Of a stretch of 64,000 nt of DNA, positions 11,897 through 22,856 are shown one piece after another. The DNA lies in NCBI GenBank assembly GCA_004369045.1, contig ML213530.1, forward strand, positions 133,133 through 197,132, read 5' to 3'. Source of the stretch: Heliocybe sulcata (taxonomy: Eukaryota; Basidiomycota; Agaricomycetes; Gloeophyllales; Gloeophyllaceae). Every line of letters begins with the position of its first letter. Within the stretch, counting starts at the first letter, position 1. The notes beneath the pieces are model-generated. The model was not told the DNA's origin, ran no database searches, and saw only the letters and a program-made list of their open reading frames with translations. Made by a program: the position numbers and the translations under genes.

Positions 11897-12384
11897 CTAC
11901 GCATGTTTCTGTCCGCCAGAAACACCATACAATGTCCGCTTTCCCCAGTCAGCTCCCTTCGCCGCCCACTCCCTCGATATCTGGAAGATACCCCCAATCT
12001 CTTGATTCCAGCGTTCTTTCAGCTGCGCTGAGAACGCGTCGTGCGCGATCCGCGCGGCGGCCGGGGCAGGCGCGTTCAAGGCGGAAGGCGGGTTGAGGAG
12101 GCGCTGGGACAATGTATGCAGGCTGCCAGGCAATGAAGCGTCAGTTGGTCACCAGTAAGTCGTCGAGTATGCGACGTACTCTCTGCGGTGCGTTTGCGTC
12201 CTGTGGAAATCATCAGACCGCGAAGTGGTGACTTCAGCGTCTATGACATACCTGGTCTGAATTAGATTGGAAAATCCATAGTAAGCCTGTAAAGGTGGTC
12301 TATATGTGCAGGCGGTATGAGCTGGGTGATACTTACACCTCCTGCGACCAGCGCTCCTGAAAGAGTGCCAAAGATAAAAGACAT
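11897..12384 (-). CDS. MIC12: MICOS complex subunit MIC12 (AIM5-like)
   Basis: A small mitochondrial inner-membrane protein of the MICOS complex, which shapes cristae junctions. Four exons splice cleanly: MSFIFGTLSGALVAGG, then AYYGFSNLIQTR, then a short exon TQTHRR, then a long last exon starting LHTLSQRLLNPP and ending GQKHA. The N-terminal glycine-rich hydrophobic helix followed by YYGFSNLIQTR, and the late segment F-x-x-x-L-K-E-R-W-N followed by WGKRTLYG, fit the fungal MIC12 layout as I recall it. The product is about 109 aa, a normal size. All introns are about 50-60 bp with GT-AG ends. The assignment rests on remembered family features, not a database search. Confidence 0.75.
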
Positions 12385-14333
12385 TTGGCAGTGGTGTGCG
12401 GGAGGACAGTGCAGCAAGAGCGTGCGAATTCGGACGTCGCAACTACTCGAACCGCGTTGGGAAGGAGAATTTCCTCATTAAGCCGACAAGTCGTCCAAGG
12501 AAAACCGACCCAAGTGCTGGCGATGACTCGTGTTCTTCAGATGTGTGTCTACACTTTCTAAGAACAACACATCATACTTTTTTCTCTCAGCCAAGAGAAA
12601 TTTATGAGAAATCCTTCGGACCTGTAACCGCTCGAGGATCTGTTCCGAGACTCAGCAGACATGTGAGAGTACCCTGATAATTATAGCAGCAAGATCTAAC
12701 AGAAGGAAGTCGTTGAAATTAAGGAGTCTAGGCTTATGGGTCTTGCAAGCACCGAAATGAAAGTATCGACGTCCAGCCAGGCCTTCTACTACTCCGTGAT
12801 AGCTGCGATCACCGGTGCCCCGGACGCCTCGTTGATGAGAAACCTAGCGCTAACAGAGAGGCTAACAGAGAGGAGGAAGTGGCTCACTTGGCCCGGTCAG
12901 AAGGACGGGTCATGTACTCTGGCTGAAGCTTAAGGACAGCGCCCAACACCTTGCAAACGCCAATAGCTGAGGTACGCGCACCAGTCTTGACTTGACCATG
13001 CTGCAGAAAAATAAAGATTTGGGAAATAGGGCCAGTGGGCAGGAAGACACCGATTCCAGAACACTGCGGACTGCGGCATCCTCACTGCTTGGGAACATGT
13101 CTTCGGTATGGAGGGACCGGTACTCACAGGCGACTCCGATGATTGGTTTACTGGGCCCGCAGGCGTTACTGCCACCCGATCATGTGAGCCTGGAGTTCGA
13201 TATACGATAATCTGCACCATCTTATCAGCCAACCGCCATATTGCACCGGAGTGATCTGGCTTCTGAAGATCAGGAATCAATACGCGAGTCCGCATGCTAT
13301 TACCCACCGACCCCATGGCCAGACCGGCGACAGAATTCAGTAACCCCGCAGAAGACGTGGGGGAGCGAGTTCGCGAAGGACCCACCGCGGTGTCAGTGCC
13401 GCTCATTCATACAAGAAATCCGGGCCTACCATTCCACATATGAGGAAAAGCACCGGGTTTCCATACGACTGACAGCTGACATGCTCTTCCCATAGCACAG
13501 GTTCGACAGCCCTTCTCATGTTCATACAATGGATCAGGCATCCGCCCAGGCACTCGAGCCCTCGGATCCTGTGATCACGATTAAAGTTGGCCCCGCACAC
13601 GACTGGCTTTGTCTTGCCTATTCCGCGTCCTGAGCACTCGCATTAACTTCTCTCGATCAAGTGCCCACCTCGCTGAGTTTCCCTGGAGCGCGAAAGCCAA
13701 GGGACCTTGGACACTCTGATCTCTGAACCCCACCAGAGGCGAGGTGGAATCGTGCGGCTTGGTAGACATCATTGGAGCATGCTGGAAGACGTTGATGGCG
13801 TACTTGAGCCCCAGCAAACGCCACTGAATATCTGATAGCCTGTTGGGTGTGGTGGGCGTGACAAGTCACCTAGCTGCGGAAATGCAGTCGGTCAGGAGGC
13901 AGAGAGGGAGCAAGGTAGATCAAGATATCGCGCACCTATATCAGTCTCGGTTGCACGGAAAGTGTTCATTCAATCTTGAGATCCAGCTGTTAATCTGGCA
14001 CGGAACATAGAACGGACCAAGGAAGTCAGTCAGACTAACAAGCACAGTAAACGACAGCACCCGCATGAGATTGAAAACAGTCAATCTTAATTTTACTCTT
14101 GCTGCATGAAATACGAAGGGGCAACTGGAACAAAATTCTGGACAGGTAAACGCACGATCCGAAGCGAGGATGCTGAAAACGGTTACTCTTATAACATGCG
14201 CGGAATTAGCGCAGAGGAGAAGCTCATAGATGGCCGGAGCCAAAGATCGATACGTCCAGGGGTGAACAGTTACCGATAATATACGCAGAGGACTCAAGAT
14301 ACACAGTGCAATTCCCGGCTTTATGCTCGTTCT
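12385..14333. other. Gene-poor stretch with weak minus-strand coding signal
   Basis: The only notable frame runs on the minus strand from 13406 to 12930 (MSGTD..., with VLIPDLQKPDHSGAIWRLAD). Candidate splice donors GTGAGT (near 13126) and GTGGGT lie in it, and another frame over 12950-13060 looks hydrophobic (GIGVFLPTGPISQIFIFLQH). I cannot connect these into a model or name a family. The rest (12.4-12.9 and 13.5-14.3 kb) shows nothing I can support. Confidence 0.35.
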
Positions 14334-15661
14334 TCACAACGGCTCGATCGGGGGTAACGGGCCAACGGGGACTACCTTGGTAGGGTTAATCTTGAGGTGC
14401 ATCGATATCAGAAAGAGCCTCAATGCCTCGCGAAAGCAAAACACGCACCGACGTAAGCGAGTAGTAGCCTCCCTTGATATGGTCGAAATGAGTCGTAGAC
14501 TGGAAAGCTGGCTCCGTCCAGTACAGCCTCTTCAACCACCTGCGAGGCGCATTCAATCCGCGACGGACACAGCTCGCAAATGGGTGCACGTACTTGTAGA
14601 TGGCCGGATACCCATGCCGGATGTCGCGGATGTTGCACTTGAACGCACCGTAATACGCCACGTCGAACCGGATCTACAATCGCGAGGTCATGCAATGGTA
14701 TGATCAAGGCTGACTGCGGATGCCCACAATCGTCACGTAGAGCCGGATATCAGCTTCTGTGAGCTGCCCGCCAATGAGATACTCGTTACCCGCGAGCATG
14801 TTCTCCAGCTTGTCGAGCGACTGGAAGAGTGGATGTAGGGAGGCTTCATACGCTGCCTGGGTGGTGGCAAATCCGGTCTTGTAGACGCCGTCTTGATAAC
14901 GAATGGGTGATCAGTATCGGTAGCTGCGATGACGGTACTTACTGTTGACTGTATGGTAAACCCAGTCGTTTACAGAATCGATCTCCTCGCGGAGATGCGC
15001 AGGGTAGAAATCGAGTGCGGCCTTCTCAGCCGGAAGCAGGTCGTTGAAAGCACTGTTCAGGATTCGAATGATTTCGGAGCTTTCATTGTTAACAATCGTC
15101 TCGAGCTTCTTATCCCAGAGGATAGGAACAGTAAATCTAGTGATATAGTCTCAGTAGCAGCACGGAATAACGTGCTGTGGGTTTACCGTCCGGTGTAGTT
15201 GGGGTCGACCCTCAGATACAAGTCCTTTATATGCTCGGACCCGTAAAATGGGTCATCTTCAACCCCTGGAAAGTTGTCAATCTTCGCGAATGGCCACCCG
15301 TGTTCGTCCATCCGGGAGGACGCCACTGTAACCCCGATAATGTCCTCCAGCCCCTTCAATTTCCGGAAGATGAGCGTGCGCATCGCCCAAGCTGCGATCA
15401 AGATCAACAACCTGTTTCATTCTGAGCACTGATGATACTCACGGCAAACGTATGCCACGAAGAGGTGGTAGCGGCCTCCGGGTGAGCAAGATCGTTACTA
15501 CGGTATACACTATCAGAAGGTTACTGCTCACCTGCCTCCGGGGCGAACTTCCCCTCTTTCTCAATCCAGTTCCGGAACTGAGTGTCCGGCCGCTTGAAAG
15601 ACCCATCCTTCTCAATGGGCTGCTTCCGGACATCGGATTGGCTCGTAGTGTCTCTGCTCAT
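14334..15661 (-). CDS. Glutathionyl-hydroquinone reductase (Xi-class GST, ECM4-like)
   Basis: Reduces glutathionyl-hydroquinones (GS-hydroquinone + GSH to hydroquinone + GSSG) in the cytosol, a role linked in fungi to quinone and lignin-fragment handling. Starting at MSRDTTSQSD (15661), exons encode KEGKFAPEAGRYHLFVAYVC, then the hallmark C-P-W catalytic motif made across an intron (TGC C / CT TGG), RTLIFRKLKGLEDIIGVTV, the Xi-type thioredoxin fold, and a C-terminal helical domain with NNESSEIIR and FDVAYYGAFKCNIRDI. The last exon ends VGPLPPIEPL. All junctions keep frame. It is divergent from the MIF-like gene 550 bp upstream. Length of about 320 aa fits the family. Confidence 0.9.
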
Positions 15662-16210
15662 TCTGCTGGGTTCACGTCTTCTGCGATCTGGATAACACTT
15701 GAAGCTGCAACTACGGCCGCTTTAAATACCATCATCTGTGCGTTCTGCCGGAGTGCTGACCAAGAGATTGAATGTCTGTGTCGTCGTCAATCAGAAGAGG
15801 AATGGTCTAATGGCGTCAAAGCTGACTGATTAACTGGTCAGAGCGGACAAATCACGATGACCTCATCACCCAGTCCAGCGCTTCAATAGAATGTTAGAAG
15901 GCAATCCTCCTTACAAGTTTCAACGTTCGATGGAATCCCTACTGTCTCAGACTAGAAATGCAGGAGCGAAGATTGGCGGGGACCAAAAATGTGACAAGGT
16001 ATGTCACGACAGTCACGAGATGTGACATTTCACGTGATGGACTCGGCCCGTTGTCGAGGCTGCGAATTCGAGAGTTCACTCGAGCTCCCATCGAGCTCCT
16101 CTTGACTGGAATGGCTCATCCGTCTGATTGGTTCAGACTTGGTCAGGAGGTGTCCGATGCGGTTTTATATAACGGCTCGGTGACTCATCTGTTTCTTACC
16201 TACGACCACC

Positions 16211-16860
16211 ATGCCGTCGCTCGTGATCACCACTAACGTGAAGGTACGACTTGACTTCGTATCACAGACTCACGTTCGTTAACCAAGTTGTGTATTGGAT
16301 AGGTGTCCGATATTAGGGCATTTATCGTGGAGTTTTCCAAGGTCAGCCGACTTGAGGAGCATCGACGAATGCATATAATACGCATCTCATCATTGTCTAG
16401 TTGGCTGCAGAGACGCTCGGAAAGCCCGAGCAGTACATCTCGATCAGCTACAACTACGACGAGAACCTGTCCTTCCATGGCACATTCGATCCAGCCTTCC
16501 TCATGGTGATAGTAAGTAATATCTTTCTTCCTGCACATACCTGCATCTCATCCGGCATCTCTAAGACGAGTCTTGACAACATCAACCCCACTGCCAACGA
16601 GAAATATAGCAAGGCGTTCTTTGGTCATTTCAAGGACAAGCTCGGGGTACCGGGAGAGCGAGGGTACATGTGAGTGTCGCTTCCTTCATTGCTCATGGCA
16701 AGCGACACTAACTGACGGATGATCTGAAGTACGTTCTTCGATCCTGGGAGGGCTTATCTAGGGTACGTCAACTCGCTCCTTATACTATTTTGGTCGTCTG
16801 ACGTTCTCTCCTCGTAGACACAAGGCCACTCACTTCGGGGCACTCTTTGGTGGATCGTAA
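16211..16860 (+). CDS. MIF-like tautomerase (macrophage migration inhibitory factor family)
   Basis: A small homotrimeric tautomerase-fold protein. After removal of Met1 the catalytic Pro (MPSLVITTNV) becomes N-terminal, as in MIF and D-dopachrome tautomerase. Exons then give DIRAFIVEFSK, LAAETLGKPEQYISISYNYD, a third segment reaching SLDNINPTANEKYS, then GVPGERGYITFFDP and a final HKATHFGALFGGS. Five introns of about 50 bp interrupt about 120 codons. The size, Pro2 and the late F-F-D-P motif match the family. A TATA-like sequence (TTTTATATAA) lies near 16160. The fungal substrate is unknown. The gene shares an upstream region of about 550 bp with the divergent hydroquinone reductase. Confidence 0.88.
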
Positions 16861-17465
16861 TAAGTCTAAGGGAGAGAATGAAACAGCGGAAGCAGTGCTT
16901 GTCGGATGTAAGACTATCGAATGTCCCTCCTGCGTGCATCATTATGCCCGAATCGATCGCGAATTGCTCGCTGCCACTCAGCGACATCAGGAGGGTGGCG
17001 GCCTCTTGTTTCTCCAAGACGAACGAGACCTGTACCGCAATGCAAGTGCAGCTATATCTGTCCGCTCAACTCGTTTCACTAGGATGATGATAAGATGATC
17101 TAAGCGGCAATCGTGGCAATCTGTATTTCCATGACCGTACATATTTACGTCAGACTCTCATCCCCCGCGTACTCCTTATGATTCTCTTGCTCTCAATATT
17201 TAGATTGTGTCTTATAACTGGATATGCTATGAGTCCTCGCCGCTTGGAACAGAAACTCGGGTTTTGCCGAGGAAGCAGCGACCATCAATTCACTTCGCGT
17301 TGCGCACATGGATCCGCTCTGTCGAGCCACCGCGACATTATTATCTGTGCTTCCTGTTCCTATCTTACTCATGGCACATGGGGCACTGGATACATGTATA
17401 TAAGGCAGAATGTCGCATCCCAAGTCGTGCGACCCGCCCGCACGTCGTGACCGACGTCGACAGCC
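16861..17465. other. Intergenic: MIF 3' flank and PNGase A promoter
   Basis: A TATA-type sequence (GTATATAAGG) lies near 17396, about 70 bp before the next gene's ATG. Short open frames in the stretch have no recognisable content. Confidence 0.5.
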
Positions 17466-19766
17466 ATGTTCTCCGCTTCGCGACTTCTGCTGCTGACTTC
17501 TCTAGGTGCTCTGGTCCGGGCTGCTGTACAGGTCGACTTCCAAGTCGCTCAGCCGTTGACCTTGCCGCGTAGTGCAAACCAATGCACTGTGGAGATACTC
17601 ACGTCCGAGTCTTCGCTTTATTCTTAGATTGTGGACATTACTCACCCGTAGGTCCTATATAGCCGTACTTTCGCTAACTCTTATGGAGAGTAAGCAGCTT
17701 AATACAATTGTTATTGTGTCCTGATCTGTAGCTGATTGCGTGACGGCACAGCCCCGAAATTGTCCCATACACGTATGTCGCACTATAAACTCTGCATATC
17801 AGCATTTGGCTCATACACCTAAAGGCCACCGACGGACTGTGGATCTGCAGGCACCTGGGCTGGCATAAGCCTCAACTTTACGGTCACCTCAAACGGGACT
17901 CAGTACGATCGTCTAGGGACGTTCACCTTGCAAGGAGTAGAAAGTCAGTGACCTCTAACACATCCCCTCGGTAAGCATTACTCAATAGCAGACATATTCA
18001 CTTGCAGTATGGCGCACGTCTACTCCGGAGCCAGTTTCTGGAGACGGTATCATCTGGACATATTTAAAGGACGTCTCGAAGTATACTCCAATCTTCGCAG
18101 AACCGGGCATGTTCATCCTGGAACTGGATAATGTCGTCGAAACTGGCCTCGAGGGCGAATATGCAAGTGCGTTTACAATCTCATTTGGTACGTTAGGCCT
18201 CAGGTGCTGACGAATACGATTCTAAGCTACGCTGCACGCCACGTTCTATGAGTCCTCGGACGAGTATCCAGCTGCTAAGAGCTCGAGTGTCATAATACCC
18301 TTAGGGAATCTCGCAAATGATACAGGGGCGCAGGAGTCCGTTCCACCTGTCTTCTCCGTATGTTGTCGACTCTCTGTCAGCAGATATAGTATTCGAATGA
18401 TGTATGTGCAGTTGAACGTCACCGTGCCGCAGAACGCCGTTCAGATTTACGCGGAATTGCAAGCATCTGGCAACTCCGAGGAAGAATTCTGGGTATGGCG
18501 GCCTGATTTCTCCGTTGATAGGGAGGCTAATGGGCGCTTCAGTACTACAATGCTGCAAACGACTACCTCAACGACCTGCCACCTGGTACGACTTATGGCG
18601 ATGGCCCCTTCCGAGAAGTGAGGCTTCTCGTCGATGGGCAACTGGCTGGTGTTGCGTTACCGTACCCCGTTCTTTTCACTGGTGCTATCCTTCCTCAGGC
18701 CTGGATGTAAGCGCAGTTCTCAGTATACGGCCTGAGCTGACTGCTCACTGGGAACTATAATTGCAGGCCAATCACCTCATATGGCGCTCTCGACCTCCCT
18801 ACATACTTCCTGGACCTTACCCCCTTCGTCCCCATTTTGACCGACGGCAACTCCCATACCATCTCGATTGACGTCTCCTCTGCCGAGTCCAACCATACCA
18901 TCAACGGGAACTGGTTCGTCTCTGGGAACTTGCAAGTTGTGACGGATCCGTCGGGAAATCCCACCACTGGAAACATTACGGTTAATAATGCGCCCCTGTT
19001 TGCGACCACTAATACGACGGGAAATATCGACAATGGTCTGGGGACAATCACGGTTGGAGCAAGCCATGACGTCCACATCGAGGCTACGATTGTCAGTGGG
19101 AGCGGAGAGACAACAACCGTCGTCTGGCAGCAGAGTCTCCAATACTCTAATACTCAGTATTACCTCAGCGATGCTAACGTGAGCTCATTGTTCTATTGCT
19201 TCTCCAGGGAGAATAGTGATTTTTGCTCATATAGAATGTCGTACAAACGACCGCTGGTACCATGAGCTCTACACACAATGGCGTCACCGTAGTTTCCGAT
19301 ACCTTCTCCTACCCGTTCGCAATCAACCTCACGAACTGTCAGTTTATCTTCGTTTACACGCCTGCACTACCTGATCCACTTTCGCAGACGACGTGGCATT
19401 CGATCATGCATATGACAGGACGGTGGTTCCCAGTCCTCTCATCACCGGATCTACTATCCAAAATCATCAAGTCGCAGGTAGGAGACAAGACATCAGATCC
19501 TGTAAGAACCATACTCAATGAGCTTCCTTTTCGCAGGTGGAGGAAGTGCCCTACCATATAACAACAACACCTTCAGCTATACCGACCTTGCGGGCAATAC
19601 ATACCAGCGACAGGTTAACGTCGTTGATAGGGTCGTCGTCTTGGATCAGCAGAGTGGAAGCCTCGCTCCCGCGAGCAATGTTCAGCATGGAGCAATCATC
19701 CAGAGCGCTGCTGACCCCTTCCCAGCCCGTTTCCCGGGTAGCAGGAGGATCGTTCAGCAGAACTAG
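17466..19766 (+). CDS. PNGase A-like peptide-N-glycosidase (secreted)
   Basis: Related to peptide-N4-(N-acetyl-beta-glucosaminyl)asparagine amidase A, which removes N-glycans from peptides. The start (MFSASRLLLLTSLGALVRAAV) is a good signal peptide. The first domain includes VDFQVAQPLTLPRSANQC, RTFANSYG, PEIVPYTPPTDC and WAGISLNFTVTSNGTQYDRLG. Later exons give GPFREVRLLVDGQLAG, LPYPVLFTGAILPQAW and PITSYGALDLPTYFLDLTPF, followed by a beta-rich domain with several N-x-T/S sequons (NHTINGN, NTTGN). It ends RRIVQQN at 19766. About ten introns are present; one donor near 17605 is unusual (GTCCGA). It is probably secreted or vacuolar. The family call is confident; activity is inferred. Confidence 0.85.
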
Positions 19767-19977
19767 AGGATCTTGGTGCTTGCTTTAATAAATGAGGCTC
19801 AACTCGATCGGATATCAGAAACGGAGTGAAATTGTGCAGGTATGACTAAGGATACAGCAGGCTGTTATACATGAATGAATGCAAGATGATGCGATGCGAT
19901 TGTTCAACGAATGCCGTTCAGTCCTATATCCTCCGAATACTTCCAATGTGTGATCAGGCGAGTGACACGCTACCGGC

Positions 19978-20567
19978 TTATGAGATGGTGATCTTCTTCG
20001 GAGCAGCCTCGACGCTCGTCTTGGGGAAGGTAACGGTCAAGATACCGTTCTCATACCCAGCTTTGATCTCCTCAGCCTAGAAGGGAGCAAATTAGTCCAC
20101 TATCCGCATCCGACAGTTGAAATACAATTTACTAACCTTCACACCCTGTGGAAGAGGGAGCGTTCTCGAGAATCTGCCGAAGCGCCTCTCGCGCACGGCA
20201 TATCCGTTCTCTTCACGGCTCTCGTCCTGCTTCGTCTCGCCAGAGACCGTGAGCTGGTTGTTGCGAACGTCGATGTTCACATCTTCCTTGCGAAGACCTG
20301 GGAGCTCGAATGTTGCAGTGACGACGTTCTTCTCAGCGTCTTCATGGACGTCCATCCTGAACAATGGTCAGCGTTCAGCCCGAGCCCGACAGCTCAGAGT
20401 CCAATATAGCGTACATACCTGGGTCTCAGAGAACGGCTTGCAGTACCGTTCTAACGAGCAACTTGCTGGTTACCGGTGTTTCCGGCACGAGCAGAGAATG
20501 CCTCATCAAAGAGACGGTCGAAGTCGGAGAGGGAGAAGAAGGGGTCGTAGAAGTTGGTAAGAGACAT
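19978..20567 (-). CDS. HSP20 small heat-shock protein, copy 1, with an in-frame stop in exon 1
   Basis: An alpha-crystallin-type holdase chaperone. Three exons on the minus strand: MSLTNFYDPFFSLSDFDRLF..., then MDVHEDAEKNVVTATFELPG...RTLPLPQGVK (the alpha-crystallin domain with an intact V-R-E-R-x-F-G and L-P-x-G-V-K), then the tail IKAGYENGILTVTFPK...APKKITIS. Codon 39 is TAG (20451-20453) where the paralogue at 27.66 kb has CAG. Downstream codons differ from the paralogue mostly at silent positions, so the domain was kept by selection until recently. Either this is a fresh pseudogene, or translation starts at the Met of MDVHED and gives only the core domain. Heat-shock elements and a TATA box are preserved upstream. 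Confidence 0.85.
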
Positions 20568-20656
20568 AGTGCTTGAGCTTTGTGGTGAGGTTGTAGTGGT
20601 TGCTGTGAGTGTTTTCTGGTTTTAGGCTGAGGCTGTTGACGCTTCAGACAGCGTCC

Positions 20657-20904
20657 TTTTATACCTGTAGGCCTTGGGTCTCCTCTGATGTCTCGAGCTT
20701 CATAGAAAGTTCCGGAAATGCGTAGCAATACTCGACGAGACGCCGATCGGGCCTGGTGTGCATGCTCGAGATACTTCCAGATGCATCACCTTTCATCATA
20801 TGACTTCTGCTTCTCCTTTGGCATTGTGCCATGGGATGACACGGGATTCATGGAGAGCAGGTGATGTGGGAGCCGATTGGTGCCGGGTGAGTGCTGGTGT
20901 TGAA
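20657..20904 (-). promoter_or_regulatory. HSP20 copy 1 promoter: TATA, heat-shock element, CCAAT block
   Basis: Read on the minus strand, a TATAAAA sits at 20657-20663, 90 bp before the ATG. A perfect three-unit heat-shock element (GAAAGTTCCGGAA) lies at 20705-20717. A block at 20871-20904 containing CGGCACCAATCGGCT is shared with the promoter of the second HSP20 gene at about the same distance. Confidence 0.75.
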
Positions 20905-21035
20905 TGCTTTTTAAGGAAGGTACTTCTGGCGACACAGCCACGCGCAGTGCTCACACAGCATTAATGTGGCGTGAGTCACCTTGTGGGTATTAATTCACTT
21001 CCCTCTTGACTCGTACAGTTACCATTTTCCTGACT

Positions 21036-22120
21036 ATGACAGTCACCAAACCCAATGCCCACCCAGATTCCTCCACTCCGAGCCATGCAGCGCAGGTTCA
21101 TGGCAAGTCCCAGCGTGCCCGCAATGATTTCGAGCGTAGTCCCCTGCTAGGTCCTGGAGATAAGATTGGAGAAGGAGACACGGACATTGTGCTACACGTT
21201 CTGCCCGATGACCTGGCGGATGTCGCATTTCAAAAACTGAAGAGCGAGGTCAAGTGGAATACTATGCATCACAGAGGTGAACCCAGAGCCAAGCGAGATC
21301 AAACAACGGGGAAATAACTGCTTTTCTGGTAGGCGGTGAAGTACCGCGCCTTGTCGCTGTGGAAGGAGCAGTAAACGAAGATGGAAGGTAAGTGTAATAG
21401 ACTCGCTCTCCATTAATCTATAAGCTTATGAACGTCTTGCATAGTTTCCCGATTTACCGACACCCAGCAGACGAATCGCCACCTCTGCATCCCTTTTCAC
21501 CGACTGTGTCTCTCATCAGGGACCAGGTTGAGAAAGCTCTAAACCACCCGGTCAACCATGTCCTAATCCAGCTCTACCGTGGCGGCGCCGACTACATATC
21601 GGAGCACTCTGACAAGACCATTGATGTGGTCAAAGGGTCCAAAATAGTGAATGTCAGTCTAGGTGCACAGCGCATTATGGTGCTCCAGACCAAGAAGGAC
21701 GCCCTTCTACCTTCCGACGGTGCTAGCCATACGCCGACATCGCGTGTGACCCAGCGAATTCCGCTACCTCATAATTCCATGTTCGTCATGGGTCTCGAGA
21801 CCAACAAAAAGTGGATGCACGGCATTCGGTCTGACAAGCGTCCCGAGTCAGCGAAGACGGATACAGAGAAGTACGCCAATGGCGAACGTATCAGTCTCAC
21901 ATTTCGGAATATCGGTACTTTCCTGACCGCCGACGAAGCCTATATTTATGGTCAGGGTGGCAAGGGAAAGACGAAGGATGACCAGAGGCTCGTGGTCAAT
22001 GGTACCGAGGAGGCTGAAAGGCTGATTCAGGCATTTGGCGCTGAGAACCATGAAAGCAACTTTGACTGGGAGGCATCCTACGGACAAGGGTTTGATGTAT
22101 TACACTTTACCACGAAATAG
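21036..22120 (+). CDS. AlkB-like Fe(II)/2-oxoglutarate dioxygenase
   Basis: A member of the AlkB family, which oxidatively removes alkyl groups from nucleic acids or proteins. I chose the ATG at 21036 (MTVTKPNAHPDSS). Exon 1 ends near 21276, exon 2 (21333-21387) encodes EVPRLVAVEGAVNEDG, and exon 3 runs from about 21445 to the stop. Iron-binding candidates are the H-S-D of ISEHSDKTID and the His of KWMHGI; the R of SLTFRNIGTF fits the 2-oxoglutarate-binding arginine. The segment before the iron site (HPVNHVLIQLYRGGADYISEHS) has the usual N-x-x-L-x-x-x-Y-x-x-G shape. The C-terminus is an extension of about 60 residues beyond the core. The substrate cannot be told. Confidence 0.85.
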
Positions 22121-22856
22121 TAAGGGATTGATGTAGCTTCCGAAGATCGAGTAGCGGTTAGACACAAAGGTTACGACACAAATGTGTGCAGCGAAGCTTC
22201 CTCCAGCAAGCCGCCATCGTCGCGAAATGTGGTTCCCTTGAGATCCGTGAGAGCGATACCGTCCTAAGAAAAGATATCGGTGTGTACCTTACATCCTGTG
22301 GACCATGATAAGCGCCAGAAGTCGTTTGATTGTGTTAAGTTTTGACGTATGGGTTGGAAAGGCCGACACCGACCGACATCCGAAGTCCACGGGTGCAGCT
22401 ATTTCTCGAATCGTCAGCGGTGACTAAGGACCGACGGTTACTTCCGTATTCCGAAGAACCGCCTGATGGACTCAGGCATAAGTTCTCTCTGACTTGCAGC
22501 GCCTTGCCATGAGATTCGCGACGAACGCGCCCTGTTTCTTACTGCCATGAAGGTAACTACGAGATGACAACGAGCGAAATGAACACACTCAGGGTCTTTC
22601 TGCACTGGGACTCATGTCCACCCTAGGAATGTATCCTTACACAGACGCGGATGTCCGGGCACCAGGGCCGTCGGTCCCTCTCGATGGCCGTCCGGATCTC
22701 TCGGTGCCTTTGATGACCGCGGGTCAGACAGACCGGACCGACTCGCAGACCATTATAGAGCCCGACGGCGACCGACGAGACCGCGATAGCGTGCGTATGA
22801 TAATAAAGTATATAAGTAGTAGACCGCACGGTGGAGGTTATTACTTACGACCCATC
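22121..22856. other. Intergenic stretch with a possible small minus-strand gene
   Basis: On the minus strand a chain beginning MAVRNRARSSR near 22548, then ESIRRFFGIRK before a GT-AG interval, and a last segment DGIALTDLKGTTFRDDGGLL ending at about 22170, might be a small gene convergent with the AlkB gene. The frame across the middle is not secured and I know no such protein. The right part should hold the P450 promoter. Confidence 0.25.
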
